From assembly GCF_025152575.1 (NCBI RefSeq), contig NZ_CP102293.1, positions 248,001 through 312,000 on the forward strand: a stretch of DNA of 64,000 nt, written 5' to 3'. Positions 27,180-35,623 of this stretch are shown piece after piece (positions within the stretch are counted from its first letter, which is position 1; every line of letters begins with the position of its first letter). The notes below the pieces were generated by a model, which did no database searches, was not told the DNA's origin, and worked only from the letters and a program-made list of their open reading frames with translations. Both the position numbers and the translations under genes were made by a program. Origin of the DNA: Subdoligranulum variabile (GTDB lineage Bacteria; Bacillota; Clostridia; Oscillospirales; Ruminococcaceae).

Positions 27180-28126
27180 ACGACGCTTCCTTTCACAGTG
27201 AGCAGCATACCGCCCCATGTCAGACCGCCGCCAAAACCGATGCACACAAGGCGCATGCCTGGCAGCAAGCGGCCGCTCTCGTACAGTTCGTTCAACGCCA
27301 CCGGGATGCTGGCAGCGCTGGTATTGCCGTGGCGGTCCATGTTTTTGTAGAATTTGGCGGGGTCAGCTTCCAGTTTCCTGACGCAGTGGTCAATGATCCG
27401 GCTGTTGGCCTGATGGCAGACCACCCAGTCCACCTCATCCAGGGTGTGGTGGGTGGCCTCCAACACCGCATGCAAAGTACGCGGCAGTGCTTCCACCGCA
27501 AAGCGGAACACCGCACGCCCATCCATATGGATGGGGCCACAGGGCGGTGTTTCGATGGCCAGATCCCCCCGGGCTCCCAGGTCTACCGCAAAATCCACAC
27601 CGTCGGACAATACAAAGACAGCCGCCCCGGCACCATCGCCGAACAACACGCAGGTATTGCGGTCGGTCATATCCATCAGCCTGGAGAGCTGCTCGCACCC
27701 GATCACCAGCGCGTAGCGTCGGCTGTCTGACGGACGGGCGGCCAGCAACCCCCGGGCCACCGCCGCCCCGTAGATAAAGCCGGAGCAGGCGGCGTTCACA
27801 TCCAGTACCGGGATGTCCTGGGCTAATCCCAGTTCCCGCTGGACCAGGCAGGCCGTGCTGGGCGTGGCATAGGACCCGGACAGCGTGGCGCAGACGCAGC
27901 AGCCGATCTGTTCCGGCTGCAGGCCACTGCGTTCCAGTGCCTGCTTCGCTGCCGCCACAGCCAGGGTGACGGTGGTTTCCCCCTCCGAGCAGAAATGACG
28001 CCGCCGGATGCCGGTGCGAGTTGTGATCCATTCATCGCTGGTATCCACCAGCTTGCTCAAATCTTCGTTGGTCACCACACGGCTGGGCAGCGCCCCGCCG
28101 GTGGCAATCAGCTGCAAACCTTCCAT
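27176..28126 (-). CDS. fabH: 3-oxoacyl-[ACP] synthase III
   Basis: Starts fatty-acid synthesis by condensing acyl-CoA with malonyl-ACP. The ATG at 28126 has GAGGG upstream and gives 316 residues. The triad is Cys in NAACSGFIYG (about residue 112), His in WVVCHQANSRI (about 241) and Asn in HGNTSAASIPVAL (about 271). Positioned after accA and coupled to fabK. Confidence 0.94.
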   Translation of the reverse strand: MEGLQLIATGGALPSRVVTNEDLSKLVDTSDEWITTRTGIRRRHFCSEGETTVTLAVAAAKQALERSGLQPEQIGCCVCATLSGSYATPSTACLVQRELGLAQDIPVLDVNAACSGFIYGAAVARGLLAARPSDSRRYALVIGCEQLSRLMDMTDRNTCVLFGDGAGAAVFVLSDGVDFAVDLGARGDLAIETPPCGPIHMDGRAVFRFAVEALPRTLHAVLEATHHTLDEVDWVVCHQANSRIIDHCVRKLEADPAKFYKNMDRHGNTSAASIPVALNELYESGRLLPGMRLVCIGFGGGLTWGGMLLTVKGSVV

Positions 28127-28149
28127 AAGTTCCCTCGATCCGTCTTGTA

Positions 28150-29118
28150 TCACAACCCGATCTGGCGGTACTTTTTATACCGCTGATCGGCCAGTGCCTT
28201 GCCGCTCATCTTGCACAGCTGGGTCAGATGACGCTCCAGTGCCCCATCCACGGCGGCGAACAGTGCCTGATGATCGCGCTGCGCGCCGCCCAGCGGCTCG
28301 GGGATGACCTCCTCCACGATGCCGTCCGCCAGAAGATCCTGTGCGGTCAGCTTCATGATCTCGCAGGCTTCGCCGCTGCGGGAAGAGTCTTTCCACAGAA
28401 TGCTGGCAAACCCCTCCGGGCTGAGCACCGAGTAAACGGCATTTTCCAGCATAAGGATCCGGTTGGCAACCCCAAGTCCCAGAGCGCCGCCGCTGCTGCC
28501 CTCCCCGGTGACTACCGAGATAATGGGCACCGTCAGGCCGCTCATCTCCGCCAGATTGCGGGCAATGGCCTCACCCTGGCCCCGCTCCTCGGCTTCCTTG
28601 CCGGGATAGGCGCCCGGTGTGTCGATGAAGGTGATGATGGGACGGCCGAATTTCTCCGCCTGTTCCATCAGCCGCAGTGCTTTGCGGTAGCCGTCAGGTT
28701 CCGGCATGCCGAAGCGGAAATGCATGTTTTCCTCCAGGGTGGAGCCTTTGCGGTGGCCGATCACAGTCACCGGAATGCCTTTGTAGCGGGCAATGCCCCC
28801 CAGAATGCTGGGGTCATCGCTGCATTCCCGGTCGCCGCGCTGTTCGAAGAAGTCGGTAAACAGCGCCTGGATGTACTCGTCAATACGGGGACGCCCCTGA
28901 TGCCGGGCCAGGAACACGCGGTCTGCCGGCGTCAGATCCCGGCACTGTTCCAGCAGGGCATCCCGCCGGGCCTGCAATTCTTCCGCTGTTGCGCCTGCCT
29001 CCGTTGCGTTCTCTTCTCCCAGAAGCTGGCTGGCAGCCTCGTCCTCCGCGGTGGGATGCTGCATTGCCGCAAGACGCCGGTCAAGGGCTTCCACTTCTTT
29101 CAAAATATCTTTGATCAT
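28150..29118 (-). CDS. accA: Acetyl-CoA carboxylase carboxyltransferase subunit alpha
   Basis: With AccD transfers CO2 from carboxybiotin to acetyl-CoA to make malonyl-CoA. The 322-residue product has an N-terminal helical region, then the crotonase-like core with [19 protein letters not shown] (about residues 121-139), [19 protein letters not shown] and [15 protein letters not shown]. Its start overlaps the accD stop by four bases. The biotin carrier and biotin carboxylase genes are not in this operon. Confidence 0.95.
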   Translation of the reverse strand: MIKDILKEVEALDRRLAAMQHPTAEDEAASQLLGEENATEAGATAEELQARRDALLEQCRDLTPADRVFLARHQGRPRIDEYIQALFTDFFEQRGDRECSDDPSILGGIARYKGIPVTVIGHRKGSTLEENMHFRFGMPEPDGYRKALRLMEQAEKFGRPIITFIDTPGAYPGKEAEERGQGEAIARNLAEMSGLTVPIISVVTGEGSSGGALGLGVANRILMLENAVYSVLSPEGFASILWKDSSRSGEACEIMKLTAQDLLADGIVEEVIPEPLGGAQRDHQALFAAVDGALERHLTQLCKMSGKALADQRYKKYRQIGL

Positions 29119-29999
29119 GCGCCGCGCTTCCTCCCTTGTGTGTGCAGCTGAAGCAACTGGGTCAGCGTCTGTTTCATCTCGCCGCGAGGGACTACCTTAT
29201 CCACGAAACCATGGTCCAGCAGGTATTCGGCACGCTGGAAACCCTTGGGCAGCTTTTCCCCGATGGTCTGCTCGATGACGCGGGGACCGGCAAAACCGAT
29301 GAGTGCATCGGGCTCCGCCAGGGTGATGTCACCCAGACTGGCGAAGCTAGCTGTTACACCGCCGGTGGTGGGATGCGTCAGGTAGCTGATGTACAGCCCG
29401 CCTTTGGACTGGAACCGCTGGATAGCCGCACTGGTCTTGGCCATCTGCATCAGGCTGAAGATTCCCTCCTGCATGCGGGCTCCGCCGCTGGCCGAGAAGA
29501 TGATGAGCGGCAGATGTTTATTCGTGGCATATTCCACGGCGCGGGTGATCTTTTCCCCCACAGCCGTCCCCATACTGCCCATGAAAAACCGGCTGTCCAG
29601 CACGGCCACCACGGCCGGCACACCGCCGATCTTGCCATACGCAGTCACGACAGCATCATTCAGGCCGGTCTTGGCACGCTGCTTTTCCAGCTTTTCCTCG
29701 TAGCCGGGGAACGCCAGCACATTTCTGCCTTCCAGTTCGCCGTCCAGTTCCCGGAAGGTGCCGTGATCCAGCACCATACTCAGACGATAATATCCGCCTA
29801 CCGGATGGTGATACCCGCAGTTGGGGCAGACATACAGTGTACTGGCCCAGATTTGCCGGGTGGCGCGGCGCTCGCATTTTTTGCAGGTGAAAAATTCCGG
29901 TGCGCGCCAGCGCGGATTATCCGTACCGGCGTCCCGCCGGGCCTTGAGCTGAAAAGCCCGCTCCCGGGGGCTGAGGGCAAAGATCTTGCCGACATTCAT
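29115..29999 (-). CDS. accD: Acetyl-CoA carboxylase carboxyltransferase subunit beta
   Basis: Beta half of the carboxyltransferase. The 294-residue protein has the N-terminal zinc ribbon with Cys pairs CKKC and CPNC (about residues 38-41 and 57-60). Core regions include [12 protein letters not shown] (about 165) and [21 protein letters not shown] precedes the ATG. Lies 37 bases after acpP. Confidence 0.95.
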   Translation of the reverse strand: MNVGKIFALSPRERAFQLKARRDAGTDNPRWRAPEFFTCKKCERRATRQIWASTLYVCPNCGYHHPVGGYYRLSMVLDHGTFRELDGELEGRNVLAFPGYEEKLEKQRAKTGLNDAVVTAYGKIGGVPAVVAVLDSRFFMGSMGTAVGEKITRAVEYATNKHLPLIIFSASGGARMQEGIFSLMQMAKTSAAIQRFQSKGGLYISYLTHPTTGGVTASFASLGDITLAEPDALIGFAGPRVIEQTIGEKLPKGFQRAEYLLDHGFVDKVVPRGEMKQTLTQLLQLHTQGRKRGA

Positions 30000-30036
30000 G
30001 CGTGGAGTCCTCCTGTTCTAAAAAGTTAGAAGAAAA

Positions 30037-30264
30037 TCAGGCGTTCTTGGTCAGGTAGTTGAAGATGTCGCCCACAGTCTTCATGTTGCCCAGCTCCTCA
30101 TCCGGAATGGCGGTGCCGAATTTTTCCTCCAGCGCCATATTCAGTTCCACTGCATCCAGGCTGTCGGCATTCAGGTCATCTGCCAGGCTGGCTTCCATCG
30201 TAACAGCATCGGCATCGGCATTCAGGGTCTCAACGATCACATTCTTCAGTTCTTCAAAAGTCAT
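30037..30264 (-). CDS. acpP: Acyl carrier protein
   Basis: Carries growing acyl chains on a 4'-phosphopantetheine arm. The 75-residue acidic protein has the attachment Ser in NADSLDAVELNM (residue 35). AAAGGAG precedes the ATG. It is the first gene of the fatty-acid operon, directly behind the strong promoter at 30347-30374. Confidence 0.96.
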   Translation of the reverse strand: MTFEELKNVIVETLNADADAVTMEASLADDLNADSLDAVELNMALEEKFGTAIPDEELGNMKTVGDIFNYLTKNA

Positions 30265-30308
30265 GGAAATACGCTCCTTTGTGTTTGATTCAAGATTATT
30301 TTGTCTGT

Positions 30309-30400
30309 AATTTTACCTAAATTTATTTAGCTAAAAGAACAATATCATTATACCGCCTTTTCCAGTTTTGTCAATAATTTTACCTTAATATTTTTAGCTA
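30309..30400 (-). promoter_or_regulatory. fab operon promoter flanked by two near-identical 25-bp sites
   Basis: The promoter is TTGACA (30369-30374) and TATAAT (30347-30352) with a 16-bp spacer. Two 25-bp direct repeats, 30309-30333 and 30376-30400, are identical at 22 positions and 67 bp apart. One sits at about +15 and one directly upstream of the -35. The first contains CTAAAT-TT-ATTTAG, a short palindrome. Their place suggests operators for the MarR regulator at the end of the operon. They do not look like the known streptococcal FabT or Bacillus FapR sites as I remember them. Confidence 0.75.
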
Positions 30401-30483
30401 TTTTTCTTGACTTTTCATTTTTTCTCTTAAGTGTACAAAAATACGCTATTTTGATCACATCTTTTGGTTTTGTTCAACCATCA

Positions 30484-30518
30484 AAAAACAAAAATAGCCC
30501 CGGATCCTCCCCGGGGCT
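30484..30518 (-). terminator. Second terminator downstream of tRNA-Gly
   Basis: Stem AGCCCCGG (30496-30503) with CCGGGGCT (30511-30518), then on the leftward strand TATTTTTGTTTTTT. It backs up the tRNA terminator. I see no gene in the roughly 90 bases between the two. Confidence 0.8.
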
Positions 30519-30605
30519 CTGGTTCGCGCGGCACGCATTTGCCGATAAAGAAATGCTGTCCGTACTTTTTCAGAGTATCACTTTTCTTTTTCTGTGGACC
30601 ATAAC

Positions 30606-30639
30606 AAAAAAGCCCCGCAACGGAATCCGTTGCGGGGCT
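30606..30639 (-). terminator. Terminator of tRNA-Gly
   Basis: Perfect 13-bp stem (30611-30623 with 30627-30639) followed on the leftward strand by TTTTTT, starting three bases after the CCA end. Confidence 0.92.
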
Positions 30640-30642
30640 TTT

Positions 30643-30717
30643 TGGAGCAGGTGAAGGGAGTCGAACCCTCGTCCTCAGCTTGGAAGGCTGATGTACTAGC
30701 CGTTGTACGACACCTGC
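30643..30717 (-). tRNA. tRNA-Gly (anticodon TCC), CCA encoded
   Basis: On the leftward strand a 7-bp acceptor stem pairs GCAGGTG (from 30717) with CACCTGC. The anticodon loop is CTTCCAA within a TCAGC/GCTGA stem, giving anticodon TCC. The T arm is GAGGGTTCGACTCCCT-like. CCA is encoded at 30645-30643. The promoter at 30730-30759 and two terminators make it a single-gene unit. Confidence 0.96.
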
Positions 30718-30729
30718 ACGGTATTGATT

Positions 30730-30759
30730 ATTATACCCGCGCAGGTGTGCACTTGTCAA
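30730..30759 (-). promoter_or_regulatory. tRNA-Gly promoter
   Basis: TTGACA (30754-30759) and TATAAT (30730-30735), spacer 18 bp, 12 bases before the tRNA. Confidence 0.85.
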
Positions 30760-30821
30760 GAGGAAATTTGTTCGCCGTTTTTTACAGGTTTTCTGTGAGC
30801 ATACCTACTATATAAGGTAAA

Positions 30822-30856
30822 ACAAAAACGGTGCCCGGCCAAACCAGGCCGGGCAC
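30822..30856 (-). terminator. pepT terminator
   Basis: Perfect 10-bp stem (30831-30840 with 30847-30856), then GTTTTTGTTTT on the leftward strand. Confidence 0.9.
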
Positions 30857-30871
30857 CCGAGATATTTTTGT

Positions 30872-32086
30872 TTACTTGTACAGATCTACCAGATTCAGCA
30901 AAATTTCCACACTCTGATCCATCTTCTCTGCGGTGATGCACTCGCAGGGTCCATGGAAATTGAAACCGCCGGTGCCCAGATTGGGGCACGGCAGCCCCAT
31001 ATAGCTCAGCGTGGCACCGTCGGTACCACCGCGGACCGGCGCCTCAATGGGCTCCAACCCCGCCGCCTTGATGGCCTTGCGGGCATTTTCCACCAGATGG
31101 AAATGCGGTTGGATCTTCTCCAGCATGTTGTAGTAGCTGTCCTTGATTTCCAGTTCCACCGTGCCGGCGCCGTAACGTTCGTTCAGGCAGTCTGCAATAT
31201 GCTGCATCTGCGCCTTGCGGGCCTCGAATTTCACCGCATCGTGATCACGCACAATGTATCCCAGATGCGCCAGCGTCACGTCGCCCTGCATACTGGTCAG
31301 ATGGAAGAAGCCCTCCCGGCCCTCGGTATGCTCCGGGCGGGAGAAGACAGGCAGCACCTGATGGAACTCAATGGCAATGTTCTGGGCGTTGCGCATGGCG
31401 TTCTTCGCACTGCCCGGGTGTACGCTGAAGCCGTGCACCGTCACCACTGCAGCCGCCGCATTGAAGTTTTCGTAGCTGATCTCCCCCACATCGTCGCCGT
31501 CCACCGTATAGGCATAGGCTGCCCCGAAATGCGCCACATCGAACAGGCTGGCGCCTTCGCCGATTTCTTCATCCGGTGTGAAGCCAATGCAGAGTTTCCC
31601 ATGGGGACGTTTTTCCGTCTGCACACGCTCCAGCATCGTCATGATCTCGGCCACACCGGCTTTGTCGTCTGCCCCCAGCAGCGTGGAACCATCCGCTGTA
31701 ATCAGCGTCTGACCTTTCATCTCTTTCAGGAACGGGAAGGTCTCAGGATCCAGCACAGCGCCGGTGGCAGGCAGCGTAACCGGACCGCCGTCATAGTTGG
31801 GGTGAATCTGCGGATTTACATTTTCGCCGCTGGCATCGTCGGCAGTGTCCATATGAGCAATAAAGCCCAGCGCCTTGGCATTTTCCTGCCCGGCTGTGGC
31901 AGGAAGCGTAGCATACACATAGCAGTGCTCATCCACATGGGCATCCTCCAGGCCGAGGCCTTTCAGTTCCTCCACCAGTTGACGGGCCAGGTCAAACTGG
32001 CGCGCTGTGCTGGGATGTGTCCCCGAATTCGGGTCGGAAGTGGTATATACCTTTACATAATGCAACAGTCGTTCATACGCACGCAT
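30872..32086 (-). CDS. pepT: Tripeptide aminopeptidase (peptidase T)
   Basis: Zinc exopeptidase releasing the N-terminal residue of tripeptides in the cytoplasm. The ATG at 32086, with AAGGAGG upstream, gives 404 residues; a start 33 bases earlier has no such site. M20-family metal and catalytic residues lie in GFIAHMDTADD (about residue 78), LLGADDKAGVAEI (about 140) and FTPDEEIGEGA (about 172). Monocistronic with its own promoter and terminator. Confidence 0.95.
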   Translation of the reverse strand: MRAYERLLHYVKVYTTSDPNSGTHPSTARQFDLARQLVEELKGLGLEDAHVDEHCYVYATLPATAGQENAKALGFIAHMDTADDASGENVNPQIHPNYDGGPVTLPATGAVLDPETFPFLKEMKGQTLITADGSTLLGADDKAGVAEIMTMLERVQTEKRPHGKLCIGFTPDEEIGEGASLFDVAHFGAAYAYTVDGDDVGEISYENFNAAAAVVTVHGFSVHPGSAKNAMRNAQNIAIEFHQVLPVFSRPEHTEGREGFFHLTSMQGDVTLAHLGYIVRDHDAVKFEARKAQMQHIADCLNERYGAGTVELEIKDSYYNMLEKIQPHFHLVENARKAIKAAGLEPIEAPVRGGTDGATLSYMGLPCPNLGTGGFNFHGPCECITAEKMDQSVEILLNLVDLYK

Positions 32087-32146
32087 GAAATCTGGTTCCT
32101 CCTTGTGCAAACAGGTCACACGCTACCCGTTTCGCGTTTTTACGGT

Positions 32147-32175
32147 AGTATACCACAAAAAGCAGCAATTTCCAA
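32147..32175 (-). promoter_or_regulatory. pepT promoter
   Basis: TTGGAA (32170-32175) and TATACT (32147-32152) with a 17-bp spacer. The 184-base gap to capE also holds a TAAAAT element on the + strand near 32210 that may serve capE, with a weak -35. Confidence 0.7.
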
Positions 32176-32270
32176 GGCCGTCCACTTTTCAAACGCAGAG
32201 GAATGTGTTAAAATAGGGAAGATTATAAAGGAGATTTGCGTCCTGACGCATCAAAAATAAGGAGGCCATT

Positions 32271-33320
32271 ATGGCAAGCACCATCTTCAAAGACAAGACT
32301 CTGTTGATCACCGGCGGCACCGGCAGCTTCGGCCACACCGTGCTGAAGCATTTTCTGACCACCGATATCGGGGAGATCCGCATTTTTTCCCGCGATGAGA
32401 AAAAGCAGGATGACATGCGCCACGAACTGCAGGCCCAGTATCCCGAACATTATGAAAAGGTCAAATTCTATATCGGCGATGTGCGCAACATCCAGAGTCT
32501 GCGCGATGTAATGCCCGGCGTCAATTTCATCTTCCATGCCGCCGCCCTCAAACAGGTCCCCTCCTGCGAGTTTTTCCCCATGGAAGCGGTGCGCACCAAC
32601 ATCGAGGGCACCGACAATATGCTTCATGCCGCTATTGAAGCCAACGTGGAGCGGGTCGTCTGTCTCTCCACCGACAAAGCCGCCTACCCGATCAATGCGA
32701 TGGGTATCTCCAAGGCAATGATGGAACATGTCATCACCGCCAATGCCCGTGTGTCTGCTCAGCGCGGCGGCCCGGTCATCTGCTGCACCCGCTACGGCAA
32801 CGTCATGTGCAGCCGCGGCAGTGTGATCCCGCTGTTCGTCGAGCAGATCCGCGCCGGCCACCCCATCACCATCACCGATCCCAACATGACCCGCTTCCTG
32901 ATGAACCTCGATGAGGCAGTGGATCTGGTCATGTTCGCCTTTGAGCACGCCAATCCCGGTGATCTCTTCATCCAGAAGTCCGACGCCTCCACCATCGGAG
33001 ACCTGGCCAAAGCCGTGCAGACACTGTTCGGCGATACCGGCACCCGTATCATCGGCACCCGCCACGGTGAGAAGCTTTATGAAACACTGATGACCAAGGA
33101 GGAGCGCACCCGCGCCGAAGACATGGGCGGTTACTTCCGTGTGGCGGCCGACACCCGTGACCTGAACTACGACAAGTTCTTCGTCAAGGGCCAGGTGCAC
33201 ACCCAGGCGGACGAGGACTACACCAGCCACAATACCCGCCGTTTGAACGTGGAACAGACCATCGAAAAGATCATGACCACCGATTATATCAAAGAGGAGC
33301 TGGCCAAAAATGCCCAATGA
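32271..33320 (+). CDS. capE: UDP-GlcNAc 4,6-dehydratase/5-epimerase, CapE (FnlA/WbjB) type
   Basis: First enzyme of UDP-N-acetyl-L-fucosamine synthesis. The 349-residue extended SDR protein starts with the nucleotide loop LLITGGTGSFGHTVL (about residues 11-25). It has HAAALKQVPSCEFFPMEAV (about 90-108) and STDKAAYPINAMGISK (about 130-145), in which the usual Tyr-x3-Lys motif is replaced as in the CapE/WbjB group. AAGGAGG precedes the ATG. It overlaps capF by 11 bases. The three consecutive genes capE-capF-capG define the pathway. Confidence 0.9.
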   Translation: MASTIFKDKTLLITGGTGSFGHTVLKHFLTTDIGEIRIFSRDEKKQDDMRHELQAQYPEHYEKVKFYIGDVRNIQSLRDVMPGVNFIFHAAALKQVPSCEFFPMEAVRTNIEGTDNMLHAAIEANVERVVCLSTDKAAYPINAMGISKAMMEHVITANARVSAQRGGPVICCTRYGNVMCSRGSVIPLFVEQIRAGHPITITDPNMTRFLMNLDEAVDLVMFAFEHANPGDLFIQKSDASTIGDLAKAVQTLFGDTGTRIIGTRHGEKLYETLMTKEERTRAEDMGGYFRVAADTRDLNYDKFFVKGQVHTQADEDYTSHNTRRLNVEQTIEKIMTTDYIKEELAKNAQ

Positions 33321-34458
33321 AACCTCTTCCCTGCCGACCCCGATCCTGATCACCGGCGCGGGCGGCTTTGTAGGCCGCAACCTGGTTGCCACCCTGCATG
33401 CCATGGGCTGCCGGGATCTGTTGCTCTTCGAGAAAGATGATACGGCGGAGACCCTGGCGGATTACTGCCGCCGGGCCGCTTTTGTGGTACATCTGGCCGG
33501 CATCAACCGTCCGAAAGACCCCAGTGAATTTTACAGCGGCAACGCCGGTCTGACCGACACCATGCTGCATCTGCTGGCAGAAAGCGGCAACAAGGCACCG
33601 GTCCTTGTGACCAGCAGCATTCAGGCCGCCCTGGACAACGACTACGGCAAAAGCAAAAAACAGGCCGAAGATGCCATTTTTGCTCACGGGAAAACTACCG
33701 GCGCGCCGGTATATGTATTCCGTATGGAAGGTGTTTTCGGCAAATGGTGCCGCCCCAATTACAACAGTGTGGTGGCGACCTTCTGCCATAACATTGCCCG
33801 CGGCCTGCCCATCGAGGTCCGGGACCCCGCCTATGAGCTGCCGCTGGTGTATATCGATGATGTGATTCGCTGCATCCTGGACGCCATGCTCTCCGGCGAA
33901 GTGGAATGTGACGCCGAGGGGTACTGCCGCATCCATCCTGTGCACCGTGTCACCCTGGGACATCTGGCCGAACTGATCAACGGCTTTGCCGAAGCCCGCC
34001 GGGGCAGCCTGGCGGTCCCCTATCTGGCCGACGGCAGCTTTGAGAAGAAGCTGTATTCCACCTATCTGAGCTATCTGCCCACCGATCAGTTTGCCTACGA
34101 CCTGAACATGCACTGCGACGACCGCGGCAGTTTTACCGAGGTGCTGCGCACCCCTGAGCGTGGGCAGGTCAGCGTGAACATTTCCAGGCCCGGTATCGTC
34201 AAGGGGAACCACTGGCACCATACCAAGAACGAGAAATTTCTCGTGGTGCAGGGCGAGGGTGTGATCCGCTTCCGCCGGATCGACTGCGACGAAGTGATTG
34301 AATACCATGTCAGCGGCAAAAAGCTGCAGGTAGTGGATATTCCCTGCGGGTATACACACAACATCGAAAACGTGGGCAGTGAGGATATGGTCACCCTGAT
34401 GTGGGCCAACGAGTGCTTTGACCCCGATCATCCCGACACCTTCTATCTGCCGGTTTAA
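33310..34458 (+). CDS. capF: Bifunctional SDR reductase/cupin epimerase, CapF (FnlB/WbjC) type
   Basis: Second enzyme of the UDP-L-FucNAc pathway: C3 epimerisation by a cupin domain and C4 reduction by an SDR domain. The 382-residue product has N-terminal ILITGAGGFVGRNLV (about residues 13-27), HLAGINRPKDPSEFY (about 60) and a Tyr-x3-Lys site DYGKSKKQ (about 114). The C-terminal cupin from about residue 260 contains GNHWHHTKNEKFLVVQGEG, with the metal-binding His residues, and PCGYTHNIENVG. Confidence 0.92.
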   Translation: MPNETSSLPTPILITGAGGFVGRNLVATLHAMGCRDLLLFEKDDTAETLADYCRRAAFVVHLAGINRPKDPSEFYSGNAGLTDTMLHLLAESGNKAPVLVTSSIQAALDNDYGKSKKQAEDAIFAHGKTTGAPVYVFRMEGVFGKWCRPNYNSVVATFCHNIARGLPIEVRDPAYELPLVYIDDVIRCILDAMLSGEVECDAEGYCRIHPVHRVTLGHLAELINGFAEARRGSLAVPYLADGSFEKKLYSTYLSYLPTDQFAYDLNMHCDDRGSFTEVLRTPERGQVSVNISRPGIVKGNHWHHTKNEKFLVVQGEGVIRFRRIDCDEVIEYHVSGKKLQVVDIPCGYTHNIENVGSEDMVTLMWANECFDPDHPDTFYLPV

Positions 34459-34482
34459 TTCTATAAGTAAGGATGTTTTGTC

Positions 34483-35622
34483 ATGAACAAACTGAAACTG
34501 ATGACGATCATCGGCACCCGGCCGGAGATCATCCGTCTGAGTGCAGTCATCAAGAAGTGCGACAAATATTTTGATCAGATCCTGGTGCATACCGGGCAAA
34601 ACTATGACTACAACCTCAATCAGGTCTTCTTTGAGGATCTGGGCCTGCGGGCCCCTGACTTCTATCTGGATGCTGTAGGCAAGGACCTGGGGGAAACCAT
34701 CGGCAACATCATCGCCAAATCCTATGCTCTGATGGTAGAGCAGAAACCCGATGCCCTGCTGATTCTGGGTGACACCAACTCCTGCCTGAGCGCCATCTCC
34801 GCCAAGCGGCTGCACATTCCCATCTTCCACATGGAGGCAGGCAATCGCTGCTTCGACGAGTGCCTTCCTGAGGAGACCAACCGCCGTATCGTGGATCACA
34901 TCGCCGATGTGAACATGTGCTACTCCGAGCACGCCCGGCGCTACCTCAACGCAGAGGGCACCGCCAAGGAGCGCACCTTTGTCACCGGCAGCCCCATGGC
35001 GGAGGTCCTCCATGCCAATCTGGAAAAGATTGAGGCCTCCGATGTGCTGGAACGGCTGGGACTCGAACCGCGCAAATATATGCTGCTGTCGGCGCATCGG
35101 GAGGAAAACATCGATACTGAACAGAATTTCATCGACCTGTTCACCTCCATCAACCATCTGGCCGAGACCTATGATATGCCGATCCTGTATTCCTGCCATC
35201 CCCGCAGCAAAAAGCGTCTGGATGCCATGGGATTTCAGCTGGACAAGCGGGTCAAACTGCATGAGCCGCTTGGTTTCCACGACTACAACCATCTGCAGAT
35301 GAACGCCTTCGCTGTCATTTCGGATTCCGGCACGCTGCCCGAGGAGTCCAGCTTCTTCACCAGTGTGGGCCACCCCTTCCCTGCCGTCTGCATCCGCACC
35401 TCCACCGAGCGCCCTGAAGCGTTGGACAAGGGCTGCTTTGTGCTGGCCGGCATCCGTGCCGGCGGCGTTGAGCAGGCCGTGCAGACCGCGGTGGCCATGA
35501 ATGAAAACGGAGACGACGGTATTCCGGTGCCATACTACACCGAGGATGTCTCCACGAAAGTGGTCAAGATCATCCAGAGCTACACCGGTGTCGTAAACAA
35601 AATGGTCTGGAGAAAATACTGA
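34483..35622 (+). CDS. capG: UDP-N-acetylglucosamine 2-epimerase-like, CapG (FnlC/WbjD) type
   Basis: Final C2 epimerisation to UDP-N-acetyl-L-fucosamine. The 379-residue protein starts MNKLKLMTIIGTRPEIIRLS, the family signature. It has HTGQNYDYNLNQVFF (about 37), the catalytic-region HMEAGNRCFDECLPEETNR (about 109-127) and SDSGTLPEESSFF near 285. WecB-type enzymes acting on UDP-GlcNAc are close relatives. The CapG assignment rests on its place after capE and capF. Confidence 0.9.
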   Translation: MNKLKLMTIIGTRPEIIRLSAVIKKCDKYFDQILVHTGQNYDYNLNQVFFEDLGLRAPDFYLDAVGKDLGETIGNIIAKSYALMVEQKPDALLILGDTNSCLSAISAKRLHIPIFHMEAGNRCFDECLPEETNRRIVDHIADVNMCYSEHARRYLNAEGTAKERTFVTGSPMAEVLHANLEKIEASDVLERLGLEPRKYMLLSAHREENIDTEQNFIDLFTSINHLAETYDMPILYSCHPRSKKRLDAMGFQLDKRVKLHEPLGFHDYNHLQMNAFAVISDSGTLPEESSFFTSVGHPFPAVCIRTSTERPEALDKGCFVLAGIRAGGVEQAVQTAVAMNENGDDGIPVPYYTEDVSTKVVKIIQSYTGVVNKMVWRKY

Positions 35623-35623
35623 G

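Noticed and set aside
30484..30605. Short leftward frame between the two terminators after tRNA-Gly
   Set aside because: It has no start with a ribosome site and reads through a terminator hairpin.
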